DNA of 64,000 bases from Actinospica sp035493475 (lineage in GTDB: Bacteria; Actinomycetota; Actinomycetes; Streptomycetales; Catenulisporaceae): contig DATJIF010000058.1 of assembly GCA_035493475.1 (NCBI GenBank), positions 118,026-182,025 on the forward strand, read 5' to 3'. The notes beneath the pieces are model-generated. The model saw only the letters and a list, made by a program, of their open reading frames with translations, was not told the DNA's origin and made no database searches. Positions 57,681 to 64,000 of the stretch are shown piece after piece. The translations under genes and the position numbers were made by a program. Numbering within the stretch: the first letter of the stretch is position 1; every line of letters begins with the position of its first letter.

Positions 57681-58669
57681 CCGCTGCCGATCCGCGCTTC
57701 GCCACGCTGCGGGAGCGCCTGTGGGACCGCGATCCGATGCAGTACCCGCGCTATTCGAGTGCTGAGATGGACATCGCGCGGCTGTACGCGGCGGACTCCA
57801 CCTTCGACGACCGCTCGGCGCTCGTCCTGCTCGGCGGGGAGCCCGTCGTGGGACTGCTGCTCACGGTCGAGACGAACGCCGAGGGCCACGTTGCGCTCTC
57901 CGCCTACGGACGGCCGACCCACCTGCTGACCGACGCCGCGCGTGACGCCGACGAACTCGCGCAGGCGTGCCGCCTGCTCACCCGCCACTACGCCGACGTG
58001 TCCGCCGAATCGGGCGCGAAGTCGTTCCAGCACCGGGACTTCCTCGCCGACGGCCGGGTCAGCCCCTTCACCGAGTGGCTGATGCGGTCCGGGGGCGGCC
58101 GACCGGTTCCGCAGTTCGCGCAGATGCTCGACCTGACCCAGCCCGCCGAGGCGCTCCTCGAACGCGCGGGCAAGTCGAACCGGCGGCACTACCGGAAGGC
58201 CGCCGACGCCGTGACCATGGAGGTGATCGAGGGGGACGCGGCCACCGACGCGCACATCGACGCCTTCCGGGAGACGCACGTGGCGTTCCGCGGCAAGGAG
58301 GTCAGGTCGAAGCAGGCCTGGTACGCCATCCTCGACGCCGTCCGCCGCGACCAGGGCTTCTTCGTGTTCGCCTACGCCGGATCGACGCTCGCGGTCTGCG
58401 AGTACTTCACCGGGACCGGCCGGACCTGCTACTCGTCCATCGGCGCCCTCGTCCCCGGAGTCGCCGAACGGTACTGGGGCCACGCGACCGTGTGGCGCGG
58501 CGTCTTCCACGCCCAGCAGCGCGGCTGCGTTCACTTCGACGTCGGCGAGCGCCTCTACGATGGCATGGATCCGCAGCCGTCTGAGAAGTACCTGGCGATC
58601 AGCGACTTCAAGGCCGGGTTCGGCGGCACCGTGCTGGCGCGCCTCGACGTCGTGGGCGGCTCGATGTAG
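57668..58669 (+). CDS. FemAB/GNAT-like transferase
   Basis: 333 aa. The C-terminal half (about 160-310) contains LLERAGKSNRRHYRKAADAV, a helix-rich segment ending FRETHVAFRGKEVRSKQAWY and FFVFAYAGSTLAVCEYFTG, the layout of FemAB-type or BioF2-like acyltransferases built from GNAT folds. Such enzymes add an amino acid from aminoacyl-tRNA, or an acyl group, to an amine. Here it could cap or dipeptide-link the product. No precise family is claimed. Overlaps the MFS gene by 13 bp. Confidence 0.7.
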   Translation: MDILTAADPRFATLRERLWDRDPMQYPRYSSAEMDIARLYAADSTFDDRSALVLLGGEPVVGLLLTVETNAEGHVALSAYGRPTHLLTDAARDADELAQACRLLTRHYADVSAESGAKSFQHRDFLADGRVSPFTEWLMRSGGGRPVPQFAQMLDLTQPAEALLERAGKSNRRHYRKAADAVTMEVIEGDAATDAHIDAFRETHVAFRGKEVRSKQAWYAILDAVRRDQGFFVFAYAGSTLAVCEYFTGTGRTCYSSIGALVPGVAERYWGHATVWRGVFHAQQRGCVHFDVGERLYDGMDPQPSEKYLAISDFKAGFGGTVLARLDVVGGSM

Positions 58670-58686
58670 AAGACTTGGAGCCTGTG

Positions 58687-59754
58687 ATGACGCTGAAGCG
58701 GATCGGCCTGGTCGTGCACGGTGGTCGGGCGGAGGCGGCGAGCGCGACGGAGCAGGTGCGCGCGTGGTGCGTCGAGAACGCCGTCGAGTGCGTGGACATC
58801 GACGTCTGGGACGACCGCAGGCGCCGCAACGCGCGTGACGAGATGGCGGCCGCCGGGGACCCCGATCTGATCGTCACACTCGGCGGGGACGGCACGTTCC
58901 TGCGCGGCGCCCGACTGGCCGCGGCCAACGACGCGCTGCTGCTCGGCGTGGACCTCGGGCGCGTCGGATTCCTCACGGAGGTCCCGGCTCCCGACGTGAT
59001 CGCCGCGCTCGACGCCGTCCGGGAGCAGCGGACGTTCATCGACAGCCGCATACTGCTGACGGTGCGCGTCTCGCGGCTGCTGGAGATGCCCGACGACATG
59101 GCTTCCTGGGCCTCCACGTACGGCCGCGGTCCGCTGCTGCCCACGCCCAAGGTGCGCTCCGACGGCGCGGCTGGCGACGAATGGGGCATCCCGCTGAACG
59201 TCAACGCGGTCAACGACGTGGTGCTGGAGAAGCTCTCGCGGGATCGCCAGGTGTCCGTCGGCGTTTACGTCTCGGGCCGCCTGCTCGCCTCGTACTCCGC
59301 GGACGCGCTGCTCGTCGCCACACCGACCGGCTCGACCGCGTACAGCTTCGCCGCCGGAGGCCCGGTCGTCTCCCCGCGTGCCGAAGCGCTCGTGTTCACA
59401 CCCGTCGCCCCGCACATGGCGTTCAACCGCTCCGTCGTCACCGCCCCCGACGAAGCCGTCGGCCTGCGCGTCCTCGAACGCTCCGGCCGCGCCGCCGTGA
59501 CCATCGACGGCCAACTGCGCGGCCTGCTGGAGCCGGGGGACTGGATCGGGGTCTACGCGTCGAAGCGCCGGCTGCGCGCCGTACGCCTCGGCCCGAACGA
59601 CTTCTACGGCCGGCTGCGCGAGCGGATGAACCTCACCGACGCCCCGGCCGCCCTCGCCGACGGATTCGCCGCGCCCTTCTGGTCCTTCACCGCGCCCCCG
59701 CCCGCCGACCTCGCGCACCTGGAGCTGCAGCCCAACCCCGAGAGCGGCGATTGA
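58687..59754 (+). CDS. nadK: NAD kinase
   Basis: 355 aa from ATG 58687 (GGAG 6 bp upstream). LIVTLGGDGTFLRGARLAA holds the GGDGT motif, and NAVNDVVLEKLSR plus ATPTGSTAYSFAAGGPVV complete the NAD kinase core that phosphorylates NAD to NADP. At 355 aa it is longer than the usual 290-310 aa, with extra sequence around SWASTYGRGPLLPTPKVRSD and at the C-terminus. It starts 17 bp after the transferase gene, so it may be co-transcribed with the biosynthetic operon, and the transhydrogenase genes nearby also serve NADPH supply. Confidence 0.92.
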   Translation: MTLKRIGLVVHGGRAEAASATEQVRAWCVENAVECVDIDVWDDRRRRNARDEMAAAGDPDLIVTLGGDGTFLRGARLAAANDALLLGVDLGRVGFLTEVPAPDVIAALDAVREQRTFIDSRILLTVRVSRLLEMPDDMASWASTYGRGPLLPTPKVRSDGAAGDEWGIPLNVNAVNDVVLEKLSRDRQVSVGVYVSGRLLASYSADALLVATPTGSTAYSFAAGGPVVSPRAEALVFTPVAPHMAFNRSVVTAPDEAVGLRVLERSGRAAVTIDGQLRGLLEPGDWIGVYASKRRLRAVRLGPNDFYGRLRERMNLTDAPAALADGFAAPFWSFTAPPPADLAHLELQPNPESGD

Positions 59755-59824
59755 GTACCCGCTACTCAAGACCGCCCCACCGCCCTCCCAGAAGACTGCG
59801 AGGAGGGAGAGAAAGGAAACCAAG

Positions 59825-60463
59825 GTGGGGATTTTCAACAAGCTCAAGCAGATGGCGGGCGGCGTGGACGCCGAGGTGCTGCGGGACGGCGTGCCCGCGC
59901 AGGCGGTGATCCTCGCCGTGGCGCCGACCGGCACGACCGTCGAGGTGGGCAACGGCCTGGTGCAGCGGGTCTGCGAGTTCGGGGTGCAGGTGATCCCGGA
60001 CGGCGCGCCGGAGTACCGGACGATCGTGCGGCAGCGGATCCCGGAGATCATGCTGGCCCGCATCCAGCCGGGCATCACCCGGATCGCCGCGAAGGTGCAT
60101 CCGCGGGACCAGCAGCGGGTCGCGCTCGACTTCGACGCGCCGCCGCCCACGGTCCGCTACTCGGGCGGCGGGGACGCGCAGCACAGCGCGGCGCACGTGT
60201 TGCAGACCGGCCAGCGCGGCGACGCGGTGATCGTCAGCAGCGCGCCGTTGAACATGACGAACTCGCAGGGCGTGCCGCTGTACGCCTTCGAACTCACCAT
60301 CATCCCGGCGAACGGCAGCGACCCGTTCCAGTCGAAGACCGGCATGCCGACTCCGGCCGCCGCGCTGCCACTGGTGTTCCCCGGCTCCCGGGTCCCGGTG
60401 TGCTACCTGCCGGAGAACCTCAACGCCGTGGTCATCGACTGGGCGTCCGCGGGAGTGCGCTGA
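59825..60463 (+). CDS. Hypothetical protein
   Basis: 212 aa, GTG start with GGAGGGAGAGAAAGGAAA upstream. It starts MGIFNKLKQMAGGVDAEVLR and has two similar beta-rich halves: GVPAQAVILAVAPTGTTVEV in the first and TGQRGDAVIVSSAPLNMTNS in the second, each a G-A/D-A-V-I-x-S/A-V pattern like small SHOCT-associated or DUF3592-like cytoplasmic proteins of actinomycetes. No signal peptide, no membrane helix, no catalytic motif. Function unknown. Confidence 0.75.
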   Translation: MGIFNKLKQMAGGVDAEVLRDGVPAQAVILAVAPTGTTVEVGNGLVQRVCEFGVQVIPDGAPEYRTIVRQRIPEIMLARIQPGITRIAAKVHPRDQQRVALDFDAPPPTVRYSGGGDAQHSAAHVLQTGQRGDAVIVSSAPLNMTNSQGVPLYAFELTIIPANGSDPFQSKTGMPTPAAALPLVFPGSRVPVCYLPENLNAVVIDWASAGVR

Positions 60464-60485
60464 CGGTTCCGCGGGGGAGGGGAGC

Positions 60486-60514
60486 GAGGGGCTCGGCAGC
60501 GCGCCGAGCCCCTC
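60486..60514. terminator. Bidirectional terminator hairpin
   Basis: GAGGGGCTCGGC (60486-60497) and its exact complement GCCGAGCCCCTC (60503-60514) form a 12-bp perfect stem with a 5-nt loop. It sits between the convergent hypothetical gene and pntB and can stop transcription from both sides. Confidence 0.8.
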
Positions 60515-60521
60515 ACCCGCG

Positions 60522-61925
60522 TCAGATCGCCCGCAGCACTTCCTCGACCATGTTCTTCGCGTCGCCGAAGAGCATCGCGGAGTTGTCCCGGAAGAACAGC
60601 GGGTTCTGCACGCCGGCGTATCCGGCGGCCATCGACCGCTTGAACACGATGACGTCCGCCGCCTCCCAGACGCGCAGCACCGGCATGCCGGCGATCGGCG
60701 AGGCGGGGTCCTCGGCGGCGGCCGGGTTGACGGTGTCGTTGGCGCCGATCACCAGCACCACGGAGGTGTCGGTGAAGTCGTCGTTGATCTCGTCCATCTC
60801 GAGCACGATGTCGTACGGCACCTTGGCCTCGGCCAGCAGTACGTTCATATGCCCGGGAAGGCGTCCGGCGACCGGGTGGATGCCGAAGCGCACCTCGACG
60901 CCGCGCTCGCGCAGCGTCTTGGTCAGCTCGGCCACCGGATACTGCGCCTGCGCGACCGCCATGCCGTAGCCCGGCGTGATGACGACCGACTTGGCGTTCG
61001 TCAGCAGCGAGGCGACCTCCTGCGCATTGACCTCGCGGTAGTCGCCGTAGTCGGTGTCCGAGCTGGTCGGGGCCTCGATGCCGAAGCCGCCCGCGATCAC
61101 CGAGATGAACGAGCGGTTCATCGCCTGGCACATGATGTACGACAGGTACGCACCGGACGAGCCGACCAGCGCGCCCGTGACGATCAGCAGGTTGTTGTCG
61201 AGCAGGAAGCCCGAGGCCGCCGCCGCCCAGCCGGAGTAGCTGTTCAGCATCGACACGACGACCGGCATGTCGCCGCCGCCGATCGAGGCCACCAGGTGCC
61301 AGCCGAGCGCCAGCGCCACGATCGTGACCGCGATCAGCAGGCCCAGGTTGGGCGTGCCGACGAAGACACCGGTCAGGATCGCGAACGCGGCCAGTGCGCC
61401 GAGGTTGAGGTAGTTCTTGCCGGGCAGCATCAGCGGCGCGGACTTCATCCTCGCCGACAGCTTCAGGTTGGCCACGATCGAGCCGGTGAAGGTGACGGCG
61501 CCGATGAACACGCCGATGAACACCTCGGCGTGGTGGATGTGCAGCAGGGAGCCGGTGAACTCGGTCTGCCCGGCGGTGTGCTCGACCGAGAAGAACCCGT
61601 CCCAGCCGACCAGCACGGCCGCGAGGCCGACGAAACTGTGCAGCAGCGCGATGAGTTCCGGCATCCCGGTCATCTCGACGATCCGGGCCCGCCACAGCCC
61701 GATCGCGGCGCCGCACGCGACGGCGATCATCAGCAGCGTCACCGCGATCGCGGCGGCGTTCTGCACGGCCAGGCCGACGGTCGCGGCGAGCGCGACGGCC
61801 ATGCCCGCGATGCCGAAGACGATGCCCTGCCGGGAGGACTCGTGCCGGGACAGCCCGGCCAGGGTCATGACGAACAAGAGGGCCGCGACGATGTACGCGG
61901 CGTCGGCGATGCTCTGAGCGGTCAC
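60522..61925 (-). CDS. pntB: NAD(P) transhydrogenase subunit beta
   Basis: 467 aa, GTG start 3 bp after the pntA stop. About nine membrane helices fill residues 1-270, and the C-terminal NADP(H)-binding domain III shows VITPGYGMAVAQAQYPVAEL, HPVAGRLPGHMNVLLAEAKV, LEMDEINDDF and VIGANDTVNPAA. With PntA it couples proton entry to hydride transfer from NADH to NADP, supplying NADPH. The NAD kinase gene 2 kb away serves the same pool. Confidence 0.95.
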   Translation of the reverse strand: MTAQSIADAAYIVAALLFVMTLAGLSRHESSRQGIVFGIAGMAVALAATVGLAVQNAAAIAVTLLMIAVACGAAIGLWRARIVEMTGMPELIALLHSFVGLAAVLVGWDGFFSVEHTAGQTEFTGSLLHIHHAEVFIGVFIGAVTFTGSIVANLKLSARMKSAPLMLPGKNYLNLGALAAFAILTGVFVGTPNLGLLIAVTIVALALGWHLVASIGGGDMPVVVSMLNSYSGWAAAASGFLLDNNLLIVTGALVGSSGAYLSYIMCQAMNRSFISVIAGGFGIEAPTSSDTDYGDYREVNAQEVASLLTNAKSVVITPGYGMAVAQAQYPVAELTKTLRERGVEVRFGIHPVAGRLPGHMNVLLAEAKVPYDIVLEMDEINDDFTDTSVVLVIGANDTVNPAAAEDPASPIAGMPVLRVWEAADVIVFKRSMAAGYAGVQNPLFFRDNSAMLFGDAKNMVEEVLRAI

Positions 61926-61928
61926 GGA

Positions 61929-63464
61929 TCAGCCCTTCGAGAACATGCCGAGCATGCGGCGGGTCACGGCGAATCCGCCGAAGATGTTGATGGACGCCAG
62001 CAGGATCGCCACGAAGGACAGCACCCTGATGATCGTGCTGCCGTGACCGATCTGCAGCAGCGCGCCGACCACGATGATGCCGGAGATCGCGTTGGTCACC
62101 GACATCAGCGGCGTGTGCAGCGCGTGGTGCACCTTGCCGATCACGTAGTAGCCGATCACGGTGGCGAGCATCAGCACCGTGAAGTGCTCCGGCAGCGGCT
62201 GCGGCGCGAACGCGTTCACCAGCCACAGCGCGGCGATCCCGATCCCGGTCAGCGTGAGCCTGCGGGTGTTCGACATCCTCTTCTTCTCGGCCTTCACGAC
62301 CGGAGCGGCGGCCGGGGCCGCGGGTGCCGCCGAGACCTGCACCGGGGGCGGCGGCCACATCTTCTCGCCCTGCCGCACGACCGTGATCCCGCGCTGCACG
62401 ACGTCGTCGAGGTCGAGGACGAGCTCGCCGTCCTTGCCCGGCGTGAGCAGCTTCATCAGGTTCACCAGGTTGGTGCCGTAGAGCTGCGAGGCCTGCGCGG
62501 GCAGCCGTCCCGCGAGGTCGGTGTATCCGATGATCGTCACGCCGTTGTCCGTGACGACCACTTCACCCGCACGGGTGCCCTCGACGTTGCCGCCCTGGGC
62601 CGCCGCCATGTCGACGATCACGCTGCCGGACTTCATCGAGGCGACCATCTCACCGGTGATCAGCCGCGGCGCCGGACGTCCCGGGATCAGCGCCGTGGTG
62701 ACGATGATGTCCACCTCGGGCGCCTGCCGCGCGTAGAGCTGCGCGGCGAGGGTGTTGTAGTCCTGGGACATCTCCTTGGCGTAGCCGCTGGAGCTGACCT
62801 CCTCCTCGGCCGACTGCACCGCGAGGTACTCGCCGCCGAGCGACTTCACCTGGTCGGCGACCTCGGGACGCGGGTCCGTCGCGTAGACGATCGCGCCCAG
62901 GCTCGACGCCGCGCCGATCGCCGCGAGCCCGGCCACGCCCGCCCCCGCGATGAGCACCTTGGCCGGGGGCACCTTGCCCGCCGCCGTGACCTGGCCGGTG
63001 AAGAAGCGGCCGAACACGTGCGCCGCCTCGATCACGGCGCGGTATCCGGCGATGTTCGCCATCGAGCTGAGCACGTCCAGCGACTGCGCCCGCGAGATGC
63101 GCGGCACCGCGTCCATCGCCAGAACCGTCACCGGCTTGGCGGCGAGCGTCTCGACGAGATCCGGATTCAACCCCGGCGCGAGCAGCGAGACGAGGGTGAC
63201 GCCCTCGTGCAGCCCGGCGATCTCCTCGTCGTCCGGCGCGTTGACCTTCAATACGATGTCGGCGGCCCAGACGTCGTCCGGGCCGCCGACTCTCGCCCCG
63301 GAGGCGGTGTACGCGTCGTCGGCGAAGGACGACAGCGCACCCGCTTCCTGTTCGATGATCACTTCATATCCCAGGGCGCGCAGTTGCTCGACGGTACGCG
63401 GCGTCGCCGCCACGCGTGTCTCGCCGGCCAGGCGCTCCCGGGGCACTCCGATGCGCATGCTCAT
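61929..63464 (-). CDS. pntA: NAD(P) transhydrogenase subunit alpha
   Basis: 511 aa from ATG 63464, with GAGGAGG 9 bp upstream; the frame extends 25 codons further without support. Domain I (1-370) holds RIGVPRERLAGETRVAATPR, the NAD-binding VLIAGAGVAGLAAIGAASSL and the mobile-loop-type segment TLAAQLYARQAPEVDIIVTT. A P/A-rich linker and four membrane helices (about 415-505) make this the fused bacterial alpha subunit as in Escherichia coli, not the split PntAA/PntAB type. Confidence 0.94.
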   Translation of the reverse strand: MSMRIGVPRERLAGETRVAATPRTVEQLRALGYEVIIEQEAGALSSFADDAYTASGARVGGPDDVWAADIVLKVNAPDDEEIAGLHEGVTLVSLLAPGLNPDLVETLAAKPVTVLAMDAVPRISRAQSLDVLSSMANIAGYRAVIEAAHVFGRFFTGQVTAAGKVPPAKVLIAGAGVAGLAAIGAASSLGAIVYATDPRPEVADQVKSLGGEYLAVQSAEEEVSSSGYAKEMSQDYNTLAAQLYARQAPEVDIIVTTALIPGRPAPRLITGEMVASMKSGSVIVDMAAAQGGNVEGTRAGEVVVTDNGVTIIGYTDLAGRLPAQASQLYGTNLVNLMKLLTPGKDGELVLDLDDVVQRGITVVRQGEKMWPPPPVQVSAAPAAPAAAPVVKAEKKRMSNTRRLTLTGIGIAALWLVNAFAPQPLPEHFTVLMLATVIGYYVIGKVHHALHTPLMSVTNAISGIIVVGALLQIGHGSTIIRVLSFVAILLASINIFGGFAVTRRMLGMFSKG

Positions 63465-63585
63465 GGTTCGAGCCCTCCTCAAGCGGGTCTCGATCGTGTC
63501 CTGCCATGGGTCGACTGCGGCAGGGCTGGTGAGAAGCACCTTAGGGAAACTCGGGACGCCGATCCAAGACTTGTATTTCGCGTCG

Positions 63586-64000
63586 TCATCCCCTAAGCCG
63601 CGACGAGACGAAAGACAGGAGTCGGTCCCGGACGCACGTGGCGTCCGCGTGCATGCCGATGCGCTCGTAGATGGTCAGCGCCTCGCGCAGCCGCGCGGCG
63701 GCCTGGTCGGTGTCGCCCTCGGCCTGGTAGTGGTCGGCCAGGCCCTCGAGGGCGACCGCTTCGTCGTCGGGCTTGTCCAGCTCGTGGTTAATCGCCCGGG
63801 CCTGCTGGTAGAGCTCGAACGCACGTACCCGGCTGCCGGACGCGGCGAGCGCGGAGGCGAAATGGTTCATCGCCCACGATTCGTTGCCGCGGTCGCCGAG
63901 CGCGCGATAGCTCGCCAGGGCCTGTTCGAGGGCGCAGACGGCGCCGGCGTAGTCCCCGCCCGCCTGCCGGACCCGGCCCAGGTTGGTCAGGGCGTTGGCT
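63586..64000 (-). CDS. TPR-repeat protein, C-terminal end
   Basis: The frame is open to the right edge, so only the last 137 codons are seen. Three to four tetratricopeptide repeats are visible: ALTNLGRVRQAGGDYAGAVC, AFELYQQARAINHELDKPDD and LADHYQAEGDTDQAAARLRE, then a terminal FVSSRLRG. This is the usual C-terminus of AfsR-type SARP or STAND regulators, but the N-terminal domains that would decide lie outside the window. Confidence 0.75.
   Translation of the reverse strand, partial: ANALTNLGRVRQAGGDYAGAVCALEQALASYRALGDRGNESWAMNHFASALAASGSRVRAFELYQQARAINHELDKPDDEAVALEGLADHYQAEGDTDQAAARLREALTIYERIGMHADATCVRDRLLSFVSSRLRG

Overview
The window is high-GC actinomycete DNA. GC-rich third positions, very many 4-base ATGA/GTGA stop/start overlaps, SARP and LAL regulators, a guanidine-I riboswitch, an LAxTG cell-wall protein and a SigK/RskA pair all fit a filamentous, Streptomyces- or Catenulispora-like soil organism. 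The genus cannot be fixed from sequence alone. No tRNA, rRNA, CRISPR array, insertion sequence or phage gene was seen.

Layout. (1) 1-3047: two divergent secreted polysaccharide hydrolases, a GH76-type mannanase cut by the left edge and a GH54-type arabinofuranosidase with two ricin-B domains, sharing an intergenic region with LacI-type palindromes. (2) 3054-21573: an accessory region with two adjacent radical-SAM peptide systems. On the minus strand, a coupled radical SAM / haem-oxygenase-fold protein / 64-aa peptide set runs into a nucleotidyl cyclase-AAA regulator, an intracellular subtilisin-like protease and a GAF protein. On the plus strand, a 59-aa precursor carrying the same 11-residue segment twice is followed by a SPASM radical SAM enzyme, a glycosyltransferase, a methyltransferase and an MFS exporter. 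A SARP regulator sits between them, with an 11-bp-periodic triple repeat in front of the precursor, and two LAL regulators close the region. (3) 21684-27252: a universal stress protein and an RHS polymorphic toxin with an upstream helical partner and a downstream immunity gene.

(4) 27342-36597: a light/redox stress locus. It holds a fasciclin lipoprotein, a molybdopterin oxidoreductase, a photolyase, a B12-binding MerR (LitR/CarH-like) regulator, the ECF sigma factor SigK with anti-sigma RskA, and the DUF1295/DUF1365/FAD-oxidase set that accompanies sigK in mycobacteria. Three near-identical promoter-like sequences (CCAATCC, 15 bp, CCGAA) lie before the fasciclin gene, sigK and the FAD-oxidase operon. 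(5) 36791-43648: a guanidine-I riboswitch and a guanidine catabolic operon (permease, two carboxyguanidine deiminase subunits, carboxylase, allophanate hydrolase). Its carboxylase contains only the carboxyltransferase half. (6) 43614-46818: an LAxTG surface protein, and an HxlR regulator divergent from a drug-type MFS pump.

(7) 46815-59754: an orphan biosynthetic operon with a divergent TrmB/LuxR-type regulator. It encodes a stand-alone NRPS adenylation domain, an acyl-carrier-protein/citrate-synthase fusion, an aconitase homologue, an unrecognised 482-aa protein, a SelA-fold PLP enzyme, an MFS exporter, a FemAB/GNAT-like transferase and an NAD kinase. (8) 59825-64000: a hypothetical protein, a strong bidirectional terminator, the proton-translocating transhydrogenase genes pntA and pntB, and the C-terminal end of a TPR protein cut by the right edge.

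The strongest candidates for undescribed biology are the duplicated-CGVYDKDE RiPP system (11468-16145), the carrier-protein-tethered citrate synthase/aconitase operon (48455-58669) and the neighbouring radical SAM/haem-oxygenase-fold peptide operon (7519-9430).
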